From Candidatus Heteroscillospira lomanii (GTDB lineage: Bacteria > Bacillota > Clostridia > Oscillospirales > Oscillospiraceae): a stretch of 56,810 nt of DNA. The notes beneath the pieces were generated by a model that worked only from the letters and a program-made list of their open reading frames with translations, had not been told where the DNA came from and did not search any database. Shown piece after piece: positions 24,270-32,929 of this stretch. Where the stretch lies: assembly GCA_904419385.1 (NCBI GenBank), contig CAJFRI010000002.1:1-56810 (forward strand). Reading direction: 5' to 3'. Both the position numbers and the translations under genes were made by a program. The number at the start of each line of letters is the position of its first letter. Position 1 is the stretch's first letter.

Positions 24270-24298
24270 TTGACGCGGGGATGAAAGAAGTATAAAAT
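24270..24298 (+). promoter_or_regulatory. Promoter of the 270-aa membrane protein
   Basis: TTGACG at 24270-24275 and TAAAAT at 24293-24298 with a 17-base spacer, in the short divergent gap from spoIID. Confidence 0.6.
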
Positions 24299-24337
24299 AT
24301 CCAGATGTACTAATCTTATTTGGACGGTATTTGAGAT

Positions 24338-25150
24338 ATGCGTAAAACAAAGCAGCTTGCCCTCCACATGTGCCTCGCGGTGCCGGTGATGTCGGCGTTC
24401 GGATTTGCCGTGAGGTGGATGCAGAACATAAGCATATTCGACGAGGAGACCCACCTCGCCGCACCCGGAGCCACGACGAGCTGGATGCTCGTGGTGCTCA
24501 GCCTGGCGGCGCTCGTCTTGTTCGCGGCGCGCCTGTTCCCGCTTGCGGGCAGCCCGATGAGCTCGCACCCCTCCTCCGACATACGCGGGGACGACAGGGC
24601 CTACAGGATCATGGCACTGCTCTCCGGCTTTATGGTCGCTTTCGGCGGGGCAATGATGGTCCTCGGCATCCTGGGCGACGACGAGGGCGCGCTCAGGCGC
24701 GAGCTCGGCATCCTCGCTTTCATCAGCGGCTGCGGCTTCATCTACGCCGGTTACGCCGGCAAGAGCAAGGCCGACACGCCGCTCTCCGCGTTTTTCAGCG
24801 CGGCGCCCGAGCTGTTTGCCTGCTTCTGGCTCATCGTGTCCTACCGTGACCATGCGTCCAACCCCGTCATCTGGTCCTACTGTGTCGAGATCATCGCGAT
24901 AGCCGTCGCCGTGCTCGCGCTGCACTTCACGGCCGGATTCGTGTTCTGCCGCCCGCGCACCTATGCGACGTCCCTGCTTCTCTGCATGGGGGCCTACGCC
25001 TGCTCCACCGCCCTGGGCGACACGCGCCCGGCTGCGTTCCAGCTCTGCTTTGCCGGCATGGGCCTGTTTTTCATCGCCACCATGTACGAGCTCATCATGT
25101 GCGCCTCCGCGAGCGAGCACAACGCCGGGCGCGCGCCGAAAATTATATAA
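24338..25150 (+). CDS. Hypothetical polytopic membrane protein
   Basis: A 270-residue protein with about seven hydrophobic segments (for example 8-26, 49-65, 92-112, 125-141, 154-168, 181-204, 215-262). No ribosome site is obvious before the ATG, which may mean weak translation. I recognise no motif. It lies 76 bases upstream of the DUF4349 lipoprotein on the same strand. Confidence 0.75.
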   Translation: MRKTKQLALHMCLAVPVMSAFGFAVRWMQNISIFDEETHLAAPGATTSWMLVVLSLAALVLFAARLFPLAGSPMSSHPSSDIRGDDRAYRIMALLSGFMVAFGGAMMVLGILGDDEGALRRELGILAFISGCGFIYAGYAGKSKADTPLSAFFSAAPELFACFWLIVSYRDHASNPVIWSYCVEIIAIAVAVLALHFTAGFVFCRPRTYATSLLLCMGAYACSTALGDTRPAAFQLCFAGMGLFFIATMYELIMCASASEHNAGRAPKII

Positions 25151-25180
25151 AAGTTTCCGCGGGAGCGGAACATCTGCCGG

Positions 25181-25245
25181 GAGACTGCGTCTTATACATT
25201 GAAAGACCTTTAAAGGAGGTAATGAGATGAAAAAGACGCAGTCTC
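25181..25245 (+). promoter_or_regulatory. 13-bp inverted repeat enclosing the DUF4349 ribosome site and start
   Basis: GAGACTGCGTCTT (25181-25193) is exactly complementary to AAGACGCAGTCTC (25233-25245, codons 3-7 of the gene). The 39-base loop contains AAAGGAGG (25212-25219) and the ATG at 25227. In mRNA this would present the ribosome site in a loop closed by a stable stem that reaches into the coding sequence. Confidence 0.6.
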
Positions 25246-26129
25246 TGTTTTCTCTTGCACTCGCGCTTGCCCTCATCCTCTCGCTGGCGGGCTGCGGAGG
25301 CTCCGCGTCGGACAGCGCTGCGGCCGAGGCGACACGGCCGGAGTATGCCGTGTCGGAGGAGGACACCGCCGGCATCACGTCCGAAGAGATCGCCGCCGTC
25401 GGCGTGCAGGCGCAGCAGTCGGAGCAGGACAAGATCATCTACTCGGCCGAAGCCAGGCTGGAGACACGCGACTATCCGGCGGCGCTCGAGTCGGTATACG
25501 CCCTCGTCGACGAGCTCGGCGGATATATCGAGTCGTCGTCCATCGGCGGCACCGGCTACGGCTCCCACGGAGGCAGATATGCCGAGTTTGTCATCCGGGT
25601 GCCGGGCGAGAAGTTTTCCGAGCTGACCGAGCGCCTGCCGGACATGGGCAACCTCGCCTACTGCCGCAGCTACACCGAAAACGTCACCACTCAGTACATC
25701 GACGTGCAGGCGAGGCTCGAGTCCTACCGGATACAGGAGGAGCGGCTGCTCGCCATGCTCGAGCAGGCCGGGACGCTTGAGGACATGTTCACGATCGAGG
25801 ATCACCTTGCCGACGTCCGCTACAACATCGACACCTATACTAGCCAGCTGAACTATCTCGACAGCCAGGTGGATTACAGCACTGTGACGCTCAGCGTGGA
25901 GGAGGTCGTGGAGTACTCGCCGGACAGCTCGATAAACCGCAGCTTTTTTAGCCGTATGGGCGATGCTCTCGGCGGCGGGATGACGGCGCTGCTGGAAGCC
26001 GTGCAGAGTATCGTGCTTCTTCTGCTGTATTTCTGGTATGTCGCCGCGGCGGCGGTGGTGATAGCCGTCGTGCTCATAAGGCGTCGCAGGCGGCGCAAGG
26101 CCAAAAAGACGGATGAGACGGAAAAATGA
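25227..26129 (+). CDS. DUF4349 domain lipoprotein
   Basis: A 300-residue surface protein. Lipoprotein signal (SLAGCGGS lipobox, Cys22-24 region), DUF4349 domain at about 70-265 (KIIYSAEARLETRDYPAALE, YAEFVIRVPGEKF, coiled-coil VTTQYIDVQARLESYRIQEERLLAML, VDYSTVTLSVEEV), a membrane helix at about 262-285 and a very basic tail (RRRRRRKAKK). GGAGGTAATGAG precedes the ATG. Function of the family is not established; a cell-envelope role is likely. A terminator follows. Confidence 0.9.
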   Translation: MKKTQSLFSLALALALILSLAGCGGSASDSAAAEATRPEYAVSEEDTAGITSEEIAAVGVQAQQSEQDKIIYSAEARLETRDYPAALESVYALVDELGGYIESSSIGGTGYGSHGGRYAEFVIRVPGEKFSELTERLPDMGNLAYCRSYTENVTTQYIDVQARLESYRIQEERLLAMLEQAGTLEDMFTIEDHLADVRYNIDTYTSQLNYLDSQVDYSTVTLSVEEVVEYSPDSSINRSFFSRMGDALGGGMTALLEAVQSIVLLLLYFWYVAAAAVVIAVVLIRRRRRRKAKKTDETEK

Positions 26130-26142
26130 TGCGTATGACCTG

Positions 26143-26172
26143 AATGGGAGGGGACAGCCCCTCCCATTTTTT
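26143..26172 (+). terminator. Terminator after DUF4349 gene
   Basis: AATGGGAGGGG pairs with CCCCTCCCATT, loop ACAG, followed by T-run. Confidence 0.92.
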
Positions 26173-26267
26173 GCTGTGAGTAATTATTCACGGCTGCGGC
26201 GTCGCCTTATGGTAATATCGGCGAATAAGCCCTGCGCGGAAATGCTGAGATTTTGTATGTTTTCTTG

Positions 26268-26296
26268 TTGACTTTGACAGCTTAAGTAATTATAAT
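26268..26296 (+). promoter_or_regulatory. Promoter of the liv operon
   Basis: TTGACT at 26268-26273 and TATAAT at 26291-26296, spacer 17. A 124-base leader follows, with a possible CTTGC/GCAAG stem at about 26361-26389. No known riboswitch or T-box motif is visible in the leader. Confidence 0.83.
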
Positions 26297-26420
26297 TCTA
26301 ATATCTTGTACCGGGTGTCAGGTGTCCGCCTCCCAGGCGGCCCGACGCACATTAATATACACTTGCCGTGCCAACGATTGCCGGTGCAAGCGAATCAGAA
26401 ACCATTTTGGAGGTATTATT

Positions 26421-27659
26421 ATGAAAAAGAAGAATGTTCTTGCCCTCCTGCTCGCCATGTGCATGATGGTCGGCCTGCTGGCCGGCTGCGGCGGCGACAG
26501 CGGCGAGAGCGCTGCCCCCGAGAGTTCTGCTCCCGAGAGCACTGCGCCTGATGCAGAAACTCCCGAAGAGGGTACCGACGGCGAGACCGCGAGCGGCGCT
26601 GCCATCAAGATCGGCGGCATCGGCCCTCTGAGCGGCTCGTCCGCGACATACGGCATCGCCACCCAGCAGGGTGCTGAGATCGCTGTCGCCGAGATCAACG
26701 CCCTCGGCGGGCTCCAGCTCGAGCTCGATTTCCAGGACGATGAGGGCGACGCCGAGAAGGCCGTCAACGCCTACAACGCCCTGATAGGCGACGACGCCCA
26801 GATCATCTACGGCTGCACCACCACCAACCCCTGCGTGGCTGTTGCCGCAGAGACCAACGCCGCGCGTTACTTCCAGCTGACCCCGTCGGCCTCTTCTACC
26901 GACGTCACCGCCGGCAAGGACAACGTGTTCCAGATCTGCTTTACCGACCCCAACCAGGGCACCACTGCCGCCAACTACATCAAGGACAATGAGCTCGGCA
27001 CCAAGATCGCCGTCATCTACAACAACGGCGACGCCTACTCCACCGGTATTTACAACGCCTTCCAGGCCACTGCCGATGAGATCGGCCTCGAGATCGTGAC
27101 CGTCCAGACTTTCCCGGACGACACCAACACCGACTTCACCGTCCAGCTCGGCGCCGCCAGGGACGCCGAGGCCGACCTCGTGTTCATGCCCATCTACTAC
27201 ACCCCCGCTTCCCTCATCCTGAACCAGGCCAACTCCATGGGCTATGAGCCCACCTTCTTCGGCTGCGACGGTATGGACGGCATCCTCGAGCTCGACGGCT
27301 TCGATGTCTCCCTCGCCGAGGGCCTCATGCTCATGACCCCGTTCAACGCCTGGGGCGAGGACGAGCGCACCGTCAACTTCGTCACCGCTTATGAGGAGGC
27401 CTACGGCACCATCCCCAACCAGTTCGCCGCCGATGGCTATGACTGCATGTACGCCATCTACGAGGCCTGCGTGGCCGCCGGCATCACCGCCGACATGAGC
27501 CATGATGAGATCTGCGAGGCTCTCATCGCCCAGTTCACCAACCCCGACTTCAGCGTCGACGGACTCACCGGTTCCGGCATGACCTGGAGCACCAACGGCG
27601 AGGTCAGCAAGGCCCCTGTCGTTGTCAAGGTCGAGGGCGGCGTCTACGTCACCCAGTGA
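26421..27659 (+). CDS. livJ: Branched-chain amino acid ABC transporter, substrate-binding lipoprotein
   Basis: A 412-residue type I periplasmic-binding-type receptor anchored as a lipoprotein (GLLAGCGGD lipobox). After a Ser/Glu/Pro/Thr linker the LivJ fold starts at about residue 60 (IKIGGIGPLSGSSATYGIATQQGAE, INALGG, DDEGDAEKAVNAYNALI). It would capture Leu/Ile/Val or a related amino acid outside the cell and deliver it to LivHM. GGAGG before the ATG at 26421. Codon use is the most C-ending of the window, fitting high expression. It is separated from livH by two strong hairpins. Confidence 0.93.
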   Translation: MKKKNVLALLLAMCMMVGLLAGCGGDSGESAAPESSAPESTAPDAETPEEGTDGETASGAAIKIGGIGPLSGSSATYGIATQQGAEIAVAEINALGGLQLELDFQDDEGDAEKAVNAYNALIGDDAQIIYGCTTTNPCVAVAAETNAARYFQLTPSASSTDVTAGKDNVFQICFTDPNQGTTAANYIKDNELGTKIAVIYNNGDAYSTGIYNAFQATADEIGLEIVTVQTFPDDTNTDFTVQLGAARDAEADLVFMPIYYTPASLILNQANSMGYEPTFFGCDGMDGILELDGFDVSLAEGLMLMTPFNAWGEDERTVNFVTAYEEAYGTIPNQFAADGYDCMYAIYEACVAAGITADMSHDEICEALIAQFTNPDFSVDGLTGSGMTWSTNGEVSKAPVVVKVEGGVYVTQ

Positions 27660-27681
27660 CCGAACCCGTATAAGCTTAACC

Positions 27682-27718
27682 GTCTGCACGGGGCTGCCTC
27701 GCGCGGCTCCGTGCAGAC
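27682..27718 (+). promoter_or_regulatory. Intercistronic hairpin 1 (livJ-livH)
   Basis: Sixteen-base stem with two G-U pairs, arms 27682-27697 and 27703-27718, five-base loop. No T-run follows, so partial termination or mRNA 3'-end protection is more likely than full termination. Confidence 0.7.
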
Positions 27719-27772
27719 TTGTATGACAGAAACATCAGCAGCCGAGCCGCCGCTGATGTTTCTGTCATACAA
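27719..27772 (+). promoter_or_regulatory. Intercistronic hairpin 2, 21-bp perfect inverted repeat
   Basis: Arms 27719-27739 and 27752-27772 are perfect complements with a 12-base loop. It begins at the very next base after hairpin 1. AT-rich sequence and the livH ribosome site follow. Confidence 0.78.
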
Positions 27773-27810
27773 AGAAACAAAGAGAGAGTAAGAGAAAGAG
27801 GTGAGTGGTT

Positions 27811-28713
27811 ATGAGCATCCTGAGCAATCTTATCAACGGTATAAGCCTCGGAAGCGTCTACGCCATCATCGCCCTGGGATATACCATGGTTTACGGCATT
27901 GCAAAGATGCTGAACTTTGCCCATGGCGACGTCATCATGGTCGGCGCTTATGTCAGCTTTTTCGCGGTCGGCAGTTTCGGCCTGCCGCCTGTGGTGGGCC
28001 TGCTGCTCTCCGTGGCGGTGTGCACTGTGCTCGGCATAGTGATCGAGGGCCTGGCATACAGGCCGCTGCGCCAGGCCCCGTCTCTGGCCGTCCTGATCAC
28101 GGCCATCGGCGTGAGCTATTTCCTCCAGAACAGCGCTCTGCTGCTCTGGAAATCCGACACCAAGATATTCCCGAACTTTTTTGCCTACACCGACGCTGCG
28201 GGCGAGACCCACAACAGCATATCACTGTTCGGCGGCCAGCTCACCGTTACATACGTCGCCATATTCACTGTTGTGATCTGCATCATCATAATGCTCGGCC
28301 TCACCTGGTTCACCGGGCGGACGAAGCTCGGCAAGGCCATGCGCGCCTGCTCCGAGGACAAGGGCGCGGCCCAGCTCATGGGCATCAACGTCAACCGCAC
28401 CATTTCCATGACCTTTGCCATCGGCTCCGCGCTCGCCGGCGTGGCCGCCGTGCTGCTCTGCTCGGCATATCAGACGCTCACTCCGACGACGGGCTCCATG
28501 CCCGGCATCAAGGCCTTCACCGCGGCGGTCTTCGGCGGCATAGGCTCCATACCCGGCGCCTTCCTCGGCGGCATACTGCTCGGCGTCATCGAGACTTTCG
28601 CCAAGGTGTTCAACACCCAGATCTCCGACGCCGTGGTCTTTGCGGTGCTCATCATCATCCTGCTCGTCAAGCCAAGCGGCCTGCTGGGCAAGACCTCCAG
28701 AGAGAAAGTTTGA
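27811..28713 (+). CDS. livH: Branched-chain amino acid ABC transporter permease
   Basis: A 300-residue inner-membrane permease, one of two that form the channel. LivH signatures: INGISLGSVYAIIALGYTMVYGI, LNFAHGDVIMVGAYV, TKLGKAMRACSEDKGAAQLMGINV and the cytoplasmic coupling loop, VFGGIGSIPGAFLGGILLGVIE. Eight or so membrane helices. AAAGAGGTG lies eight bases before the ATG at 27811. Confidence 0.95.
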   Translation: MSILSNLINGISLGSVYAIIALGYTMVYGIAKMLNFAHGDVIMVGAYVSFFAVGSFGLPPVVGLLLSVAVCTVLGIVIEGLAYRPLRQAPSLAVLITAIGVSYFLQNSALLLWKSDTKIFPNFFAYTDAAGETHNSISLFGGQLTVTYVAIFTVVICIIIMLGLTWFTGRTKLGKAMRACSEDKGAAQLMGINVNRTISMTFAIGSALAGVAAVLLCSAYQTLTPTTGSMPGIKAFTAAVFGGIGSIPGAFLGGILLGVIETFAKVFNTQISDAVVFAVLIIILLVKPSGLLGKTSREKV

Positions 28714-28723
28714 GGTGGCCGCG

Positions 28724-29785
28724 ATGAAAAAACTTTCAGCTAACCGCAGAAGATTCATAAACAACTGCGTGACCTATGGAATGGTCATCGCCGCTTTCAT
28801 AGTCATGCAGGTCCTCAACGGCGCGGGTATGCTCTCGCCGTCCCTGCAGGGCCAGCTCGTGCCGATATGCGCTTATATCACCATGGCCATCTCGCTCAAC
28901 ATCGTGGTCGGCGTCTCCGGCGAGCTCAGCCTCGGACATGCCGGATTTATGAGCGTCGGCGCTTTCTCCGGCATCATCGCCTCGCTCTCCATGCAGGAGA
29001 TGATCCCGTTCGCGCCGCTGCGCCTGGCCGTGGCCATGGTCATCGGCGCCGCCTGCGCCGGTGTCGCCGGCGTCATCATCGGCGTGCCGGTCCTGCGCCT
29101 GCGCGGCGACTACCTCGCAATAGTCACCCTCGCTTTCGGCGAGATAATCCGCAACATAGTGAACATACTGTATGTCGGAATCGACGTGAACGGCCTGCAC
29201 TTCTCCATCAAGAACGAGGCCGCGCTTAACCTCGCCGAGGGCGGCATGTCCATCCTCAAGGGCCCCATGGGCGTCACGACCAACGTGAAGATCGCGACGT
29301 TCACAGCGGGCTTCATACTGGTGCTGATCGCGATCACTGTGGCGCTGAACCTCATCAACAGCCGTTCCGGACGCGCCATCATGGCTCTGCGCGACAACCG
29401 CATAGCGGCCGAGAGCGTCGGCATCAACGCGACGAAGTACAAGCTCATGGCCTTCGTCACCTCCGCCGTCCTCGCCGGTGCGGCCGGCGCGCTCTACGCG
29501 ATGAACTACGTCTCCCTCGCCGGCAAGAAGTTCGACTTCAACACCTCGATACTCATTCTGGTCTACGTTGTGCTCGGCGGCCTCGGGAACATACGCGGAA
29601 GCATCATCGCGGCCGCCCTGCTCTATATCCTGCCCGAGATGCTCCGCTCCATGTATGAATACCGCATGCTCATCTACGCCGTGGTGCTCATACTCATCAT
29701 GATAGCCACCAATAATCCCAGGATGAAAGCGATATTCGCCCGTATCCTGCCGCATAAAAAGGAAGGAGGCGACGAGAATGGCTAA
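28724..29785 (+). CDS. livM: Branched-chain amino acid ABC transporter permease
   Basis: A 353-residue permease partner of LivH. LAYITMAISLNIVVGVSGELSLGHAGFMSVGAF and LRLRGDYLAIVTLAFGEIIRN are typical LivM segments; SGRAIMALRDNRIAAESVGIN is the coupling loop and VLGGLGNIRGSIIAAALL the C-terminal helix. GAGGTGG before the ATG, ten bases after livH. It overlaps livG by eight bases. Confidence 0.95.
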   Translation: MKKLSANRRRFINNCVTYGMVIAAFIVMQVLNGAGMLSPSLQGQLVPICAYITMAISLNIVVGVSGELSLGHAGFMSVGAFSGIIASLSMQEMIPFAPLRLAVAMVIGAACAGVAGVIIGVPVLRLRGDYLAIVTLAFGEIIRNIVNILYVGIDVNGLHFSIKNEAALNLAEGGMSILKGPMGVTTNVKIATFTAGFILVLIAITVALNLINSRSGRAIMALRDNRIAAESVGINATKYKLMAFVTSAVLAGAAGALYAMNYVSLAGKKFDFNTSILILVYVVLGGLGNIRGSIIAAALLYILPEMLRSMYEYRMLIYAVVLILIMIATNNPRMKAIFARILPHKKEGGDENG

Positions 29786-30626
29786 GAAATACGAAAAGCC
29801 AAAGATGGTCCCCGTCCCCAGCCATTCGATAATCCCCGAGCGCGACATCGACAAGAGCCCTATCCTCGAGTGCCAGCACCTGGGCATAGACTTCGGCGGA
29901 CTGCGCGCTGTCGACGACTTCAACCTCACCATAGGGCGCACCGAGATAGCCGGGCTCATCGGCCCCAACGGCGCGGGCAAGACCACGGTGTTCAACCTGC
30001 TCACAAAGGTCTATCAGCCCACCCGCGGCACCATCATGCTCGACGGCATCGACACCGCCGGCAAGACCACCGCGCAGATCAACCGCATGGGCATCGCCCG
30101 CACTTTCCAGAACATCCGCCTCTTCACCAACCTCTCCGTTGAGGACAACGTGAAGATAGGCCTGCACAACCAGGAGCCCTACTCCATGCTCACCGGCATA
30201 TTCCGCCTGCCGAAATACTGGAGGCAGGAGCGCGCCGCGCACGAGCGCGCGCTCGAGCTGCTGAGCATATTCGACATGCAGGACATGGCCGACGCCAAGG
30301 CCGGCAGCCTGCCCTACGGCGCGCAGCGCCGCCTCGAGATCGTCCGCGCACTCGCCACCAACCCGAGCCTCATGCTCCTCGACGAGCCTGCCGCCGGCAT
30401 GAACCCGTCCGAGACGGCCGAGCTCATGGACAACATCATCAAGATACGCGACACGTTCCGCATAGCCATCATGCTTATCGAGCACGACATGAATCTCGTC
30501 ATGGGTGTGTGCGAGGGCATATGCGTGCTGAATTTCGGCCAGATAATCGCCAAAGGCACGGCGGAGGAGATACAGTCCAATCCCGCCGTCATCGAGGCGT
30601 ATCTCGGAAAAAAGAAGGGGGCGTGA
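29778..30626 (+). CDS. livG: Branched-chain amino acid ABC transporter ATPase
   Basis: A 282-residue ATPase. Walker A GPNGAGKTT, Q-loop TFQNIRLF, signature PYGAQRRLEIV, Walker B LMLLDEPAAGMN, H-loop LIEHDM. It has an extra N-terminal stretch of about 25 residues before the ABC core (EKPKMVPVPSHSIIPERD). GGAAGGAGG stands inside the end of livM. It pairs with LivF. Confidence 0.95.
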   Translation: MAKKYEKPKMVPVPSHSIIPERDIDKSPILECQHLGIDFGGLRAVDDFNLTIGRTEIAGLIGPNGAGKTTVFNLLTKVYQPTRGTIMLDGIDTAGKTTAQINRMGIARTFQNIRLFTNLSVEDNVKIGLHNQEPYSMLTGIFRLPKYWRQERAAHERALELLSIFDMQDMADAKAGSLPYGAQRRLEIVRALATNPSLMLLDEPAAGMNPSETAELMDNIIKIRDTFRIAIMLIEHDMNLVMGVCEGICVLNFGQIIAKGTAEEIQSNPAVIEAYLGKKKGA

Positions 30627-30630
30627 TCGC

Positions 30631-31338
30631 ATGCCGATACTCAAAGTGACCGATCTCCACGTCTACTACGGGAGCATACACGCCGTCAAGGGCGTTTCCT
30701 TCGAGGTCAACCAGGGTGAGATCGTCACCCTCATCGGAGCGAACGGCGCCGGCAAGAGCACAGTCCTCAATACCATATCGGGCCTTCTGCACCAGCGCAG
30801 CGGCACGGTGGAGTTCGACGGCAAGGATCTCAAGGGCGTCGCCCCGCACAAGGTCATCAGGCACGGGCTCGCCCAGGTCCCTGAGGGGCGCCGCGTGTTC
30901 CTCCAGATGACGGTGCAGGAAAACCTAGAGATGGGCGCATACACCCGCCCCGGCGGCGAGATCGCCGGCAGCATAGCCGGCGTATACGAGCGCTTCCCGC
31001 GCCTCAAGGAGCGCCGCACCCAGGTGGCCGGCACCCTCTCCGGCGGCGAGCAGCAGATGCTCGCCATGGGCCGCGCGCTCATGTCCAAGCCAAAGCTGCT
31101 CATGCTCGACGAGCCGTCGATGGGCCTTGCGCCCATCCTGGTCGAGCAGATATTCGATATCATCCGCGAGCTGCACCGGAGCGGCACGACGATACTCCTC
31201 GTCGAGCAGAACGCCCAGGCGGCCCTCGCCATCGCCGACAGGGCATATGTCCTCGAGACCGGCAACATCACCCTGAGCGGGACCGGCGCCGAACTCATGG
31301 AGAGCGACAGCGTCCGCAAAGCCTATCTCGGCGGCTGA
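30631..31338 (+). CDS. livF: Branched-chain amino acid ABC transporter ATPase
   Basis: A 235-residue ATPase, the usual LivF length. Walker A GANGAGKST, Q-loop VPEGRRVF, signature LSGGEQQML, Walker B LLMLDEPSMGL, H-loop LLVEQN. It starts four bases after livG and ends the operon before a strong bidirectional terminator. Confidence 0.95.
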   Translation: MPILKVTDLHVYYGSIHAVKGVSFEVNQGEIVTLIGANGAGKSTVLNTISGLLHQRSGTVEFDGKDLKGVAPHKVIRHGLAQVPEGRRVFLQMTVQENLEMGAYTRPGGEIAGSIAGVYERFPRLKERRTQVAGTLSGGEQQMLAMGRALMSKPKLLMLDEPSMGLAPILVEQIFDIIRELHRSGTTILLVEQNAQAALAIADRAYVLETGNITLSGTGAELMESDSVRKAYLGG

Positions 31339-31348
31339 TACAAAAAAT

Positions 31349-31382
31349 AAAACCGGCGCGGAACGATCCGCGCCGGTTTTTT
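31349..31382. terminator. Bidirectional terminator, liv operon and microprotein gene
   Basis: Fourteen-base perfect stem AAAACCGGCGCGGA, loop ACGA, with T-runs in both directions. Confidence 0.93.
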
Positions 31383-31392
31383 GCTGTCTCTC

Positions 31393-31506
31393 TTATTCCT
31401 TGTCCATGTCGATGCAGGTGAGCACGACGCTGGCGACGAACATCATCGCCGTGGCCATGCCGAGGGCGGCGAGGACAATGTAGGAGATGAATTTTGCCTT
31501 TTTCAA
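31393..31506 (-). CDS. 37-residue single-helix membrane microprotein
   Basis: Translated from a TTG, the peptide has a short basic head (KKAKF), one hydrophobic helix (ISYIVLAALGMATAMMFVASVVL) and an acidic end (CIDMDKE). AAAGGATGAG lies nine bases upstream on the minus strand, a consensus promoter lies at 31568-31540, and the bidirectional terminator follows the stop. All elements of a gene are present although the frame is too short for usual gene callers. Function unknown; it is divergent from metY and converges on livF. Confidence 0.68.
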   Translation of the reverse strand: MKKAKFISYIVLAALGMATAMMFVASVVLTCIDMDKE

Positions 31507-31539
31507 GATCGCTCATCCTTTCGCCTGGCTGTTTTCTCC

Positions 31540-31568
31540 ATGATAGCGCGAAAAGCGGCGCAAGTCAA
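31540..31568 (-). promoter_or_regulatory. Promoter of the 37-aa microprotein
   Basis: Minus strand: TTGACT (31568-31563) and TATCAT (31545-31540), spacer 17. Confidence 0.75.
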
Positions 31569-31580
31569 CCGCAGTTTGGG

Positions 31581-31609
31581 TTTACAAGGCGCGGCGGCGG
31601 ATTTATAAT
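31581..31609 (+). promoter_or_regulatory. Promoter of metY-cysK
   Basis: TTTACA at 31581-31586 and TATAAT at 31604-31609, spacer 17; leader of about 25 bases, too short for an S-box riboswitch. Confidence 0.8.
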
Positions 31610-31641
31610 AGTCCCATCACCGAATGAAAGGATATGACGCC

Positions 31642-32928
31642 ATGAGCAATAAATACAGGTTTGAGACAATGCAGCTGCATGTCGGCCAGGAGACGCCCGA
31701 CCCCGCTACCGGCGCGCGCGCCGTGCCGATATATGCGACTACCTCATATGTGTTCCCGTCCAGCGCCGAGGCCGCGGCGAGATTTGACCTCAGCGAGCCC
31801 GGCAATGTCTACTCCCGCATGGACAACCCCACCACCTCGGTGTTTGAGCAGCGCATGGCCGCGCTCGAGGGCGGCGTCGCCGCCGTGGCGTTCGCCAGCG
31901 GCACCGCCGCGATAGCCGGCGCCGTGCAGAACATACTCACCAAGGGCAGCCACATCGTCGCCGCATCCACGCTCTACGGCGGCACCTTCAACCTCTTCGC
32001 CCACACCCTCGCCGACTGCGGCATAGACGCGACGTTCGTCGAGAGCGGCAAATGCGAGGATTTTGAGGCGGCTATCCGCCCGGAGACCCGCCTTGTCTAC
32101 ATCGAGAGCATGGGCAACCCCAACTGCGACATCATCGACATCGAGGCCGTCGCCGCCGTCGCCCACGCGCATAAGATACCCCTCATGGTCGACAACACCT
32201 TCGGCACCCCGTATCTCATCCGTCCGATAGAGCATGGGGCCGACATAGTCGTCCACTCCACCACCAAGTTCATCGGCGGCCACGGCACCGTCCTCGGCGG
32301 CCTCGTCGTCGACAGCGGCAACTTCGACTGGGCGGCCTCCGGCCTCTTCCCCGGGCTGTCCGAGCCGAACGAGAACTACCACGGCGTCGTGTTCACGGAC
32401 ATCGCCGGCAGGGCGGCCTATGCCACAAAGCTGCGCTCCACCATCCTGCGCGACTTCGGCGCCTGCCCAAGCCCGTTCAGCAGCTGGCTGCTCCTTCAGG
32501 GGCTCGAAACACTGTCCCTGCGCATCGACCGCCATGTCGAGAACGCGCTCAAGGCCGTGAAATACCTCTCCGAGCGCCCGGAGGTCGCCAGGGTAAATCA
32601 TCCGAGCCTGCCCGGCCACCCCGACCACGCCCTCTACGAGCGCTACTTCCCGCTCGGCGGCGGCTCCATATTCACCATAGAGCTGCGCGACGCCGAAAAG
32701 GCCCAGCAGTTCTGCGAGAGCCTCAAGCTCTTCTCCCTGCTCGCCAACGTGGCCGACGTGAAGAGCCTCGTCATCCACCCGGCCTCGACTACCCACTCCC
32801 AGATGAACGAGGCCGAGCTCGCCGCCTGCGGCATAGGCAAGGGCACCGTCCGCCTCTCCATAGGCACGGAGCACATAGACGACATCCTCGCCGACTTCGA
32901 CCAGGCTTTCGAGGCCATAGGTGGCTGA
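31642..32928 (+). CDS. metY: O-acetylhomoserine sulfhydrylase (MetY)
   Basis: A 428-residue PLP enzyme of the Cys/Met metabolism family, making homocysteine from O-acetylhomoserine and sulfide. [27 protein letters not shown] is the typical start; the PLP lysine is Lys209 in [11 protein letters not shown]; the C-terminus has [10 protein letters not shown] and [13 protein letters not shown]. Length fits MetY rather than the shorter MetB/MetC. GAAAGGA ten bases before the ATG. It is followed by cysK with no gap. Confidence 0.93.
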   Translation: MSNKYRFETMQLHVGQETPDPATGARAVPIYATTSYVFPSSAEAAARFDLSEPGNVYSRMDNPTTSVFEQRMAALEGGVAAVAFASGTAAIAGAVQNILTKGSHIVAASTLYGGTFNLFAHTLADCGIDATFVESGKCEDFEAAIRPETRLVYIESMGNPNCDIIDIEAVAAVAHAHKIPLMVDNTFGTPYLIRPIEHGADIVVHSTTKFIGGHGTVLGGLVVDSGNFDWAASGLFPGLSEPNENYHGVVFTDIAGRAAYATKLRSTILRDFGACPSPFSSWLLLQGLETLSLRIDRHVENALKAVKYLSERPEVARVNHPSLPGHPDHALYERYFPLGGGSIFTIELRDAEKAQQFCESLKLFSLLANVADVKSLVIHPASTTHSQMNEAELAACGIGKGTVRLSIGTEHIDDILADFDQAFEAIGG

Positions 32929-32929
32929 T

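Noticed and set aside
26297-26420. Riboswitch or T-box in the liv leader
   Set aside because: No T-box core, no S-box, lysine or leucine-attenuator pattern and no terminator before livJ; only a weak stem is seen.
27719-27772. Ends of an insertion sequence or MITE
   Set aside because: The inverted repeat has only a 12-base loop and no target-site duplication was seen; it reads as an RNA hairpin.
31295-31516. 73-codon minus-strand frame crossing the liv terminator
   Set aside because: Rich in Arg/His/Cys with no hydrophobic or domain pattern; the 37-codon frame in another phase fits the promoter, ribosome site and terminator.
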